A DNA stretch of 11,766 nucleotides from contig CAZGYE010000185.1 in the NCBI GenBank assembly GCA_964530165.1, positions 1 through 11,766 on the forward strand, written 5' to 3'. This stretch comes from CAZGYE01 sp964530165 (lineage in GTDB: Bacteria; Planctomycetota; Planctomycetia; Planctomycetales; Planctomycetaceae). This document shows positions 1 through 6,113 of this stretch, one piece after another (position 1 is the stretch's first letter; each line of letters starts with the position of its first letter). A program made the position numbers and the translations under genes. Under the pieces are notes generated by a model, which ran no database searches, was not told the origin of the DNA, and saw nothing but the letters and a program-made list of their open reading frames with translations.

Positions 1-186
1 GCTCACAAAGCATACAACGGCAAAAAAGTACCAGAGCGACTGGTTCACATACCAGAATCGCGGCATGGGGAAGGGCAATCCGGTTGTCTTGTCCACGATC
101 GCCAGAAACAACAGACCGGTCCCAAACAACAACGCCGTTGTGCCCAAGAGCGGTTGTCCGGGAAAATTGGTGTGCTCTTCGGTCAT
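1..186 (-). CDS. Partial membrane protein, N-terminal part only
   Basis: An open frame on the minus strand starts at an ATG (complement of 184-186) and runs without a stop to the window edge, giving 62 residues that begin MTEEHTNFPGQPLLGTTALL. Residues about 14-31 form a hydrophobic stretch (LLGTTALLFGTGLLFLAIV) and a second aromatic-rich hydrophobic stretch begins near residue 50 (SLWYFFAVVCFVS), so at least two membrane helices are likely. There is no clear Shine-Dalgarno before the ATG. I do not recognise the family. The frame is supported by its continuous hydrophobic pattern and by being open to the edge; the plus-strand frame over the same bases looks like non-coding translation. It is transcribed away from the palindromic repeats that follow. 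The product and full length cannot be judged from this fragment. Confidence 0.6.
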   Translation of the reverse strand, partial: MTEEHTNFPGQPLLGTTALLFGTGLLFLAIVDKTTGLPFPMPRFWYVNQSLWYFFAVVCFVS

Positions 187-229
187 GCTTTGTCGAACCG
201 TCTTACTTGGGCCGGCACCGGTGAGAAAT

Positions 230-361
230 CTAGCCCGGATTATTCATAGAAACCCAAACCGACGACTTGTCGTCGTTGGGTGTACCATGCAACCAGGGAA
301 TTGCGACAACAAGTTGTCGGTTTGGGTACCACAAGGACAACCTGTGAATAATCCAGACTAG
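230..361. repeat. 132-bp palindromic element with CTAG ends, MITE-like
   Basis: The ends are imperfect inverted repeats of 17 bp (230-246 against 345-361, 15 of 17 matching; shared core GGATTATTCA). Inside are perfect 11-bp inverted arms CCCAAACCGAC (253-263) and GTCGGTTTGGG (316-326). Each arm also carries its own small palindrome: GACGAC-TT-GTCGTC at 261-274 and CGACAAC-AA-GTTGTCG at 304-319. Both termini are CTAG (230-233 and 358-361), which can be read as a 4-bp target duplication of a type known for some IS5- and IS701-like transposases, or simply as part of the inverted repeat, because CTAG is its own complement. No coding frame of note lies inside. A short non-autonomous transposable element is the best reading; a structured intergenic repeat is the alternative. 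Confidence 0.6.
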
Positions 362-365
362 CGGT

Positions 366-482
366 CTGTCAACTTTGAAACGACCCACACGACGGAGTGT
401 GGGGCAGGCTTTCTAGCCTGCCGGTTCGTCGTGGCAGGCTAGAAAGCCTGCCCCACAACAGCCTTCAAATGGAATTTGACAG
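366..482. repeat. Nested palindromic repeat with perfect 25-bp hairpin
   Basis: The core is a perfect inverted repeat with 25-bp arms, 398-422 and 433-457, around a 10-bp loop (423-432). Each arm is itself nearly a full palindrome: GGCAGGCT-TTCT-AGCCTGCC on the left and its complement on the right, so the DNA could fold as one long hairpin or as two short ones. Outside the core lie weaker matching ends, CTGTCAA (366-372) with TTGACAG (476-482) and TTTGAA (374-379) with TTCAAA (464-469). The unit begins 4 bp after the preceding palindromic element. No target duplication is evident. It may act as a terminator for flanking transcripts or be a dispersed repeat. The remaining 483-713 upstream of the kinase gene shows nothing I can name. 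Confidence 0.7.
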
Positions 483-713
483 GCTACTTGTTTGATACAA
501 GCAGTTGGCCGAATTTTAGCGTACCTGCCTTCCAGGGGACAATGGGAAGCAGAAACCGTTGTGAGATTGCCGTCATTTCCGGTTACGCCACACATTGGTC
601 ATTGGTTTTTCGCCATCCGGCATTTCGCCAGAGAAAGGCTGGAAAGGGGGAGTTCCGGCTGGTAAGGTGAACTTGAGCCCGTCGCCCTTCTCAGCGAAGC
701 AGGCAGGATTCGA

Positions 714-3700
714 ATGGCGATCAAACTCGCGCCGGAATCATTCTTAACCGTCGTCAAACAAAGCGGTCTGATCGAACACGATCAGTTGAAGCGCCTGGTG
801 CAGGAATTCAAGAAGCAGGGCGTGGCGCTGGGCGATTCCCGCTCGATCGCCGACGCATTTGTCGCCCGGGACGCCTTGACGCGCTGGCAGGCCGACAAGC
901 TGCTGCAAGGCAAGCATAAAGGTTTTTTCCTCGGCAAGTATCGCCTGTTGTCGCTTTTGGGCAAAGGCGGAATGAGTTCCGTGTACCTGGCCGAGCACGT
1001 GCTGATGCGTCGGCGGTGCGCGATCAAGGTGCTGCCGTCCCGGCGGGTCAAGGATTCCTCATACTTAGCCCGATTTCACCGTGAAGCCCAAGCAGTCGCG
1101 TCGCTCGACCATCTGAACATCGTACGGGCCTACGACGTCGACAAAGAAACCGACAAAGACGTCGAAATTCACTTTTTGGTGATGGAATACGTCGAGGGCC
1201 GGGACTTGCAGGAGATGGTGCTCAAACAGGGGCCGCTCGGTTTCGTCGAAGCGGCCGAGTTCATCCGGCAGGGAGCCGACGGTCTGGCGCATGCACACAA
1301 TTCCGGCATGGTGCATCGCGACATCAAGCCGGGCAATCTGCTCATCGATGGGATGGGTGTCGTCAAGATTCTCGATTTGGGACTGGCGCGTTTTTTCGAC
1401 GACAAGGACGAGGATTCGCTGACCGTCGCCCACGACGAGAAGATCTTAGGGACGGCCGACTATCTGGCGCCGGAACAGGCGCTCGACAGCCATCGAGTCG
1501 ACGCACGGGCCGACATTTACGGACTCGGTTGCACATTCTATTTCGTGCTGACCGGCCACCCTCCGTTCACCGAAGGAACGCTGGCGCAGCGGTTGATGGC
1601 GCACCAGACCAAGGAACCGCCTCGGATTGAGGTGGATCGCCCCGATATTCCACCCGATTTGCTGGCGATCGTCAACAAGATGATGGCCAAGAAGGTTGAC
1701 CAACGGTATCAAACTGCCGCCCAAGTTGCCGAGGCGCTTGCGGCGTGGTTGATTGAAAACGCCGGCGAGGAATGGAGACTGAAAAACCCCGCGTTGGCTG
1801 GCAGTGGGTCCGGTTCGGGGATCGGTTTGCCGGTCGCTCCGGCGGCTGATCAGCCGTCATCCCCAGCAGCGGTGCCGCCGCGACAGGCGGCTCCCGTCGC
1901 GACGCAGCCGTCCCAGGTTCCCGTTTTCGAGACCACCGCGGGCAGTCCAATTGCGGAGACGCAGAAATCCTCAGCAGCGCCGGTGGTTCCCACCGCTGCT
2001 CCGGTTGGGCAGCCCACGGCAGCGCCGGCGATCGTGGTACAACCGGTGACTGAGACGGCCCCGCAGGCGCCGCCTCCGGCTGCCGCCGCCGCGACGTCTG
2101 ACAGCGAGGATGCGGAACTGGCCGGATTCTTGTCGAACCTCGGTTCCCCGCCAGCATCGGCACCGGCCGATGTACCGGTTGCTCCGGCATGGATGCCGGC
2201 TGCGTCTGCTGCGGACTCCGAACCGGCTGCACCGCCGGCTGACCAACCGGTGACGGCAACCCCCCTGCCCGCTCAGCCGCAGACACCGGCCGCCGGCGAA
2301 ACACAAAAGGCCATTCCGGTGGCCACGCCCGTTGAAGCAGCGCCCATTACCGCTGAGGCGACTCCCGCACAGGAGGTGCTCGCGATTCCCACAGTCGCTC
2401 CGGTTCAGGAAACTGCCCCGCCCGGGAGCGCTGTCATCTCTGACGCAAATTCCACCGCGACGTCAACGTCCTCCTACACCCGCAAGAAAAGATCACGCCG
2501 GTCTCGTGGTCTTGGCATGGGGAACCTACTGGCCTCGGTGATCGGAAAACATCCCAAGAAGCAGAAGAGAAAGATCGCGGCCATCGTTGCAGGACTTCTG
2601 AGCGTGGCGGTTGCCTACGGCGCGTATGTCGTGTTTTTCAGCGATTCGGTAAAGAACGGAGACAGAAAGAACGGGACGGAAGGCCAATTGGCGCAAGAGG
2701 TCACTGTCGGGCCGGAGGGCGACTTCAAGACGATCGGGGAGGCATTGGCATACGTCAAGAAACACTTTAATCCGTCGGAGGCCAAGTACGACGTACAGAC
2801 CATTCGCGTGACCGGTGGTCGCACATACGAGGAACGCATTGTCATCGACAACTCGGACTTCGAAGACCTCAGCCCGTTCCCCGACGGCGTTCGCGTGGTC
2901 TCCGCCGGCAGCGCAAGAGCCATCCTTGCACCCGCCGGCGACAAACCTGTTGTGATCCTGAAATCGGTCCAACGCTTCACGTTGGAGGGCTTCGACTTGA
3001 AGGCTGACGGAAAACCGGCGGCCGTGGAGCTTTCCGGGAATTTGTCCGAGAGCAAGCTAGTGCGTCTGAACATTCGTGGCTACGACGAGATCGGGGTCTC
3101 AGGCGTCGCTCTGGTTTGTTGGCCGAATGACAGCGTGTCTCTCGAGAAAATCGTCCTGGAAAAGGCCGATGCCACAGCAGTCGGCATGAGATTCCAGCCG
3201 GACAACGGTGACACGGCATTTGCCAATGTCAACACGGCATACGTCAACATTCTGAGTTGTCGCTTTTTGGGTCCCATGTCGGCCGGAATTGTCGTCGAAG
3301 GTGATGCAGACAATGTGAGAATCCGTGAATCGGTGTTCGCCGACGCCGAGAACGGGATTGGCGTACATTTTGTCGGCTCGAATATCGGGCTGCGCGACGT
3401 CAGCGTCGACAACAACACCTTCTACAAGCTTGGTCGCGGCATCGTGTTTGCCGAGCTTCCGGCCGATCTGCGGTCCGCAGGACTCCATTTTGCCCGCAAC
3501 CTGTTTGCCGACGTGAAAGGTCCCGAAGCGGTCGTAATGAAGAACTACAAACAGGAAACGTTCCGCGCAATGGCGAACAAGGGGTCGGGAATCTCGCAGA
3601 ACTGGTCGAGCCGGCCTGCTCCGAAGAAACCTGCTGCTGGAGAAGTCGATTTGTTCGGCAACAACGGTAAACGGGGCGAAACGAACATCGAGTTCGCGTC

Positions 3701-3806
3701 GACCAATCGCGGTGATGCGAAGTACCTGGCGCCGAAGGGCCCCCCTGCCTCAGTGGACAGCCCGAGCGAAGACCTGAAGCCGTATATCGGCGCCGTTGCT
3801 CCTTGA
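714..3806 (+). CDS. Transmembrane Ser/Thr protein kinase with extracytoplasmic beta-helix-like domain
   Basis: A 1030-residue Hanks-type kinase, predicted to phosphorylate Ser/Thr on cytoplasmic proteins. Residues 1-75 form a helical N-terminal module seen in planctomycete kinases. The kinase domain spans about 76-345: glycine loop GKGGMSSV (83-90), Lys105 in AIK, Glu124, HRDIKPGN (201-208), DLG in place of DFG (221-223) and GTADYLAPEQ (246-255). All catalytic residues are present, so it should be active. Residues about 364-585 are a Pro/Ala/Thr/Val-rich linker. Two basic clusters (590-598, 612-620) precede a single membrane helix (621-642). Residues 663-1030 begin GPEGDFKTIGEALAYV and contain beta-rich, Asn/Gly-turn repeats resembling pectin-lyase-like right-handed beta-helices; this would lie outside the membrane and may sense a glycan or wall ligand. 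The ATG has CAGGA (704-708) five bases upstream. It stands alone, with no phosphatase or substrate gene beside it. Confidence 0.92.
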   Translation: MAIKLAPESFLTVVKQSGLIEHDQLKRLVQEFKKQGVALGDSRSIADAFVARDALTRWQADKLLQGKHKGFFLGKYRLLSLLGKGGMSSVYLAEHVLMRRRCAIKVLPSRRVKDSSYLARFHREAQAVASLDHLNIVRAYDVDKETDKDVEIHFLVMEYVEGRDLQEMVLKQGPLGFVEAAEFIRQGADGLAHAHNSGMVHRDIKPGNLLIDGMGVVKILDLGLARFFDDKDEDSLTVAHDEKILGTADYLAPEQALDSHRVDARADIYGLGCTFYFVLTGHPPFTEGTLAQRLMAHQTKEPPRIEVDRPDIPPDLLAIVNKMMAKKVDQRYQTAAQVAEALAAWLIENAGEEWRLKNPALAGSGSGSGIGLPVAPAADQPSSPAAVPPRQAAPVATQPSQVPVFETTAGSPIAETQKSSAAPVVPTAAPVGQPTAAPAIVVQPVTETAPQAPPPAAAAATSDSEDAELAGFLSNLGSPPASAPADVPVAPAWMPAASAADSEPAAPPADQPVTATPLPAQPQTPAAGETQKAIPVATPVEAAPITAEATPAQEVLAIPTVAPVQETAPPGSAVISDANSTATSTSSYTRKKRSRRSRGLGMGNLLASVIGKHPKKQKRKIAAIVAGLLSVAVAYGAYVVFFSDSVKNGDRKNGTEGQLAQEVTVGPEGDFKTIGEALAYVKKHFNPSEAKYDVQTIRVTGGRTYEERIVIDNSDFEDLSPFPDGVRVVSAGSARAILAPAGDKPVVILKSVQRFTLEGFDLKADGKPAAVELSGNLSESKLVRLNIRGYDEIGVSGVALVCWPNDSVSLEKIVLEKADATAVGMRFQPDNGDTAFANVNTAYVNILSCRFLGPMSAGIVVEGDADNVRIRESVFADAENGIGVHFVGSNIGLRDVSVDNNTFYKLGRGIVFAELPADLRSAGLHFARNLFADVKGPEAVVMKNYKQETFRAMANKGSGISQNWSSRPAPKKPAAGEVDLFGNNGKRGETNIEFASTNRGDAKYLAPKGPPASVDSPSEDLKPYIGAVAP

Positions 3807-4259
3807 CCAGTTGGCGGCGGCCATTTTAGTGTCTCCGCAAACTTTCTCCGACCCGAAAAACCGGAACGGGGCTGTTCTGTAACGTGTTGGGTTGAAACGA
3901 CTTCTATTTTTTGCGTGAACATCGGCCTCTCGCCCGATCTGCCTGGATCCCCCCTGCCCCGCCCCCCGGAGACGCAACTCTTGTTCTGAGGGACGTTTAG
4001 TCGACGACCGATCGGAGCCGCCGTCGGCCGGTGACGTAACGCCGGTCTCCTCGTCGAAGAAATTTGGCGTGCAACTTGCGCCGCTGATACGACTTGCGAT
4101 GTACAGCTTGCGGCCTCGTTTGTCCCGCCCGTAGGATGGATCCTAGACACGCGATACCCTTGGCGGACGATGTGCGGCGGTCACGGATGACTGACAACCA
4201 TCCGGGACACGAACGCGTCGTTTGCTCTGCTGGACAGAGCAAATGATCAAGGGACGGCT
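3807..4259. other. 453-bp intergenic spacer, no gene seen
   Basis: No convincing coding frame was found on either strand; the minus-strand frame that crosses it continues antisense into the kinase tail and reads as low-quality sequence. Immediately after the kinase stop there is no clear intrinsic terminator. A weak set of three related ACTTGCG-type words occurs at 4074-4080, 4092-4098 and 4106-4112 with uneven spacing, which is not enough to call an operator. The downstream end holds the hairpin listed separately. Confidence 0.5.
4218..4246 (+). promoter_or_regulatory. Leader hairpin just upstream of the metalloprotease-like gene's RBS
   Basis: Perfect 8-bp arms TTTGCTCT (4221-4228) and AGAGCAAA (4236-4243) surround a 7-base loop. 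In RNA the stem can extend outward by G-U, C-G and U-A pairs to 4218-4246. It ends a few bases before the purine-rich AAGGGA (4249-4254) that would serve as ribosome binding site for the next gene. It lacks a U-tract, so it is not a standard terminator. It could influence translation initiation or mark the 5' end of the message, but this is inference. Confidence 0.3.
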
Positions 4260-4934
4260 GTGATGAGAAACAGAGCCAATTTTCGACCGAACAAATCAAC
4301 ACAACGGCTCATCAAGCAGCGAACCAGACGAGGCGGAAGCCGGCGACACCGGCGCGCCCGGCCGATCGCTGCACACCGCCAGCGGGGTGTGGGCGGAACC
4401 GGTCACGCCGAAATGTTCAACGCATCGGAAGTCTGGCATGAACCTCTCGGACGCGAAGAGATCGCGTTTGTCGTCCAATCTCCCGGCCCGGGATTCCTCC
4501 ATCCGGTTACGGCGGACGAGATTCGCGATCGGTTGCGGCAATTGCCCGCCCCCTTCACCCGTGGAATCGAAGTGATCCAGTTCAGCCGCATGACGCACAA
4601 ACGGCGTTTGTTTCCCTGTTACGGCATGCAATGGGGACCGAACATCTATCTGTATCCGATCGAAGAGTCTCTGGTCGAAACCTACGTTCGTCCACCCCGC
4701 CCGCAGCAGTGGATCGAGGCCAAAATGTTCGGTGGAACGTGGTCGCAGGACGGCGATCTCTGGCGGCTTGCGTGGACTCAAGAAACGATTCGCGACTTCT
4801 ACCTGAACAACGTCCTGATCCACGAAATCGGCCACGTCAACGATCGCCGCAACACCAACTTCGACAACCGCGAACGCTATGCCAACTGGTTCGCCATCGA
4901 ACACGGCTACCGGGCCTCGCGAAATCGAGCGTAG
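4260..4934 (+). CDS. Predicted zinc metalloprotease-like protein (HEIGH motif)
   Basis: A 224-residue protein with the zincin signature HEIGH at 188-192, in which the two His would bind zinc and Glu189 would act as general base. Glu205 in RERYANWFAIEHGY, 13 residues beyond the second His, is a candidate third ligand. Residues 1-47 are very rich in Arg and Lys with no hydrophobic core, so this is not a standard signal peptide; the conserved-looking fold probably starts near residue 52 (EMFNASEVWHEP). No membrane helix is visible. The start is GTG at 4260 or ATG at 4263, both served by AAGGGA (4249-4254); a later ATG at 4413 would drop the basic tail. The gene converges on the membrane protein gene at 4950-5504 with a 15-bp gap. 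I do not recognise a named family; peptidase activity is inferred from the motif alone. Confidence 0.75.
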   Translation: MMRNRANFRPNKSTQRLIKQRTRRGGSRRHRRARPIAAHRQRGVGGTGHAEMFNASEVWHEPLGREEIAFVVQSPGPGFLHPVTADEIRDRLRQLPAPFTRGIEVIQFSRMTHKRRLFPCYGMQWGPNIYLYPIEESLVETYVRPPRPQQWIEAKMFGGTWSQDGDLWRLAWTQETIRDFYLNNVLIHEIGHVNDRRNTNFDNRERYANWFAIEHGYRASRNRA

Positions 4935-4936
4935 CA

Positions 4937-4959
4937 GCCGGTTTTTCATTCAAACCGGC
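4937..4959. terminator. Shared hairpin between two convergent genes
   Basis: Perfect 8-bp arms GCCGGTTT (4937-4944) and AAACCGGC (4952-4959) with a 7-base loop lie across the 3' ends of both convergent genes. The stop codon of the plus-strand gene is at 4932-4934, and that of the minus-strand gene is inside the hairpin at 4950-4952. It is placed to end transcription from both sides, but no long T-run follows on either strand, so its strength is uncertain. Confidence 0.5.
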
Positions 4960-5504
4960 AGACCACGTTCCGTGCGGATTCGCCTCACCTCTTGTAAGAC
5001 TCCGTTGATCAATTGGCTGTTGCGGGCGACGGCCTGGTATTCCCAGAGGTTCACGAGCAGGTTGACGGTCACCGCCGTCGCTGCACACAGAGAATGAATC
5101 ATCCCGGCGGAGAGCCCGCCCCAGCCCTGGAAATCGACCGGCGATGCGGGATCGGCGGCGGCGCCCAGCGCGGCTGTCAACACCAAGAGCACGAAGCAAC
5201 CGAGAATTGCCGGCAGGATTCGGAACTTCAGCGACCGGCTTTCGTTTTTCCAATCGGCTGGAAGCGAATAGGCCTCGGCGGTCTCCTCCATCCAGCGGCC
5301 GGTTCCCACGAAGTACGTCAACACGATGGCGTGCACCAGTGTGGCAAACACCAAGCCGGCCAGCGCCGTCAGAAGATGATGTGACACCGTAGTCTGTTCC
5401 GCCGGATCGAGTGATTTCGGATCGTCGATGTTCAATCCGAGCACAAACGCGGCAATCAACAGCAGGGTGCTCAAAACGGCCAAAGTCAGAATAATGCGGG
5501 TCAC
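4950..5504 (-). CDS. Hypothetical four-helix integral membrane protein
   Basis: A 184-residue protein with four hydrophobic helices at about residues 4-24, 45-66, 97-116 and 134-154. The loop after helix 2 reads YFVGTGRWMEETAEAYSLP and looks the most distinctive part. The C-terminal tail (about 155-184) is polar and basic, ending RRIRTERGLPV, and is predicted to be cytoplasmic by the positive-inside rule. The start is a GTG (complement of 5502-5504) chosen because the first helix begins directly after it and no other start lies in frame just upstream; there is no convincing Shine-Dalgarno. I do not recognise a named family and assign no function. It is divergent from the rpmF operon, with 423 bp between the two starts, and convergent with the HEIGH protein gene. 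Confidence 0.75.
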   Translation of the reverse strand: MTRIILTLAVLSTLLLIAAFVLGLNIDDPKSLDPAEQTTVSHHLLTALAGLVFATLVHAIVLTYFVGTGRWMEETAEAYSLPADWKNESRSLKFRILPAILGCFVLLVLTAALGAAADPASPVDFQGWGGLSAGMIHSLCAATAVTVNLLVNLWEYQAVARNSQLINGVLQEVRRIRTERGLPV

Positions 5505-5626
5505 GATGGTTGCTGCTTGTTGGGAACAGGAAACGGCTTCGCGACAGATCGGTCCGCATCATTGTAGAAAGAAGTCAGCCAACATGAAAATCACTCGTAC
5601 CGAAGTCGGTGGGACAGTGAGCGAGG

Positions 5627-5634
5627 CAAACAGA
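5627..5634. repeat. Left 8-bp target-site duplication of the MITE-like element
   Basis: CAAACAGA directly abuts the left terminal repeat and is repeated exactly at 5767-5774, directly abutting the right terminal repeat. An 8-bp direct repeat in this exact position is the expected footprint of transposition. Confidence 0.8.
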
Positions 5635-5766
5635 GGCAGTGGGTCAGTTTCGATGAAAGGGTGGCTGTGGTGGAGCGAATGCGACCCCACAGACCGTCGA
5701 TTCTGGGGGCTCGCCTACGGCTCGACCCCAGACACCCATTATGTTAAGCCAAACTGACCCACTGCC
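5635..5766. mobile_element. 132-bp MITE-like non-autonomous element
   Basis: The ends are perfect 16-bp inverted repeats, GGCAGTGGGTCAGTTT (5635-5650) and its complement (5751-5766), flanked by the 8-bp direct repeat CAAACAGA. The interior has no gene but folds into two further hairpins: CTGTGG (5665-5670) with CCACAG (5687-5692), and TCTGGGG (5702-5708) with CCCCAGA (5726-5732). Size, terminal repeats, target duplication and absence of a transposase together define a miniature inverted-repeat element, mobilised by a transposase encoded elsewhere. Several insertion-sequence families make 8-bp duplications (for example ISL3, IS66 and IS1595), and I cannot assign one from the termini. Its right end lies 15 bp before the -35 box of the rpmF promoter, so insertion may have replaced or altered upstream control. 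The rest of the 5505-5927 gap shows nothing else beyond the promoter and leader hairpin listed. Confidence 0.85.
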
Positions 5767-5774
5767 CAAACAGA
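5767..5774. repeat. Right 8-bp target-site duplication of the MITE-like element
   Basis: CAAACAGA, the exact direct copy of 5627-5634, sits immediately outside the right terminal inverted repeat. Confidence 0.8.
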
Positions 5775-5781
5775 AGGTTGC

Positions 5782-5811
5782 TTGACAGTTCTTTCGCCTG
5801 TGGCGTACCAT
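5782..5811 (+). promoter_or_regulatory. Candidate sigma-70-type promoter of the rpmF-plsX-fabD operon
   Basis: A perfect -35 hexamer TTGACA (5782-5787) is followed after 18 bp by TACCAT (5806-5811), matching TATAAT at four of six positions. Transcription would start near 5818, giving an untranslated leader of about 110 bases before rpmF. The -35 box begins 7 bp after the MITE target duplication. The call rests on hexamer match and position only. Confidence 0.5.
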
Positions 5812-5830
5812 GCGAGATTAGGGATTTGTT

Positions 5831-5858
5831 GCCGGCGGTGGTCGTCTTTGCCGCCGGC
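5831..5858 (+). promoter_or_regulatory. GC-rich leader hairpin upstream of rpmF
   Basis: Perfect 8-bp arms GCCGGCGG (5831-5838) and CCGCCGGC (5851-5858) enclose a 12-base loop. The hairpin would lie in the rpmF leader about 13 bases after the predicted transcription start. A moderately T-rich segment (GGTTGTTTCG) follows, but it is not a clean U-tract. It could stabilise the message or act as an attenuator for the ribosomal protein operon; no known leader family is recognised. Confidence 0.35.
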
Positions 5859-5927
5859 TGGTTGTTTCGTCGTCGGTGTGGAAGGTTCATATCGCGTTCA
5901 CTGGAAACCTCTTAGAACGGTCGAAAT

Positions 5928-6107
5928 ATGGCGGTTCCGAAACGAAAGATTTCGAAGGCTCGTGGGCGAAAGCGGCGAAGTCACAATGCGGTCAAGCCGC
6001 CGCAGCTGGCTTTCTGCCCACAGTGTGGCACGGCGACCCCGACACACGTCGTCTGCTCCAATTGTGGTTACTATCAGGGGCGGACGGTCGTCGAGACCGA
6101 GGAATAG
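5928..6107 (+). CDS. rpmF: Large ribosomal subunit protein bL32
   Basis: A 59-residue protein beginning MAVPKRKISKARGRKRRSHN, the standard bL32 N-terminus: conserved AVPKRK, then a strongly basic stretch that binds 23S rRNA. Cys30-x2-Cys33 and Cys43-x2-Cys46 form the four-cysteine zinc knuckle of the zinc-binding type of L32, so this is not the Cys-less paralogue made under zinc starvation. It is a component of the 50S subunit. Length is typical for the family. The only spacing-appropriate ribosome binding sequence is a weak GAACGG before the ATG. It is followed after 6 bp by plsX, the widely conserved rpmF-plsX pairing. The usual upstream partner yceD (DUF177) is missing; a promoter, leader and MITE-like element occupy that place instead. 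Confidence 0.97.
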   Translation: MAVPKRKISKARGRKRRSHNAVKPPQLAFCPQCGTATPTHVVCSNCGYYQGRTVVETEE

Positions 6108-6113
6108 GCATCC

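Noticed and set aside
398..457. CRISPR-like reading of the repeated GGCAGGCT/AGCCTGCC words
   Set aside because: The words form inverted copies in one hairpin, not regularly spaced direct repeats with unique spacers, and no cas genes are nearby.
476..481. Perfect TTGACA upstream of the kinase gene
   Set aside because: It is the outer end of the palindromic repeat and has no good -10 hexamer at 16-18 bp, so I do not call a promoter.
1672..2304. Minus-strand frame of 210 codons opposite the kinase linker
   Set aside because: It mirrors the Pro/Ala-rich low-complexity linker and translates to Arg/Pro/Ser-rich sequence typical of an antisense shadow.
5428..5757. 109-codon plus-strand frame running into the MITE-like element
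   Set aside because: It begins antisense to the membrane protein gene and ends inside the inverted-repeat element, so it is chance coding potential.
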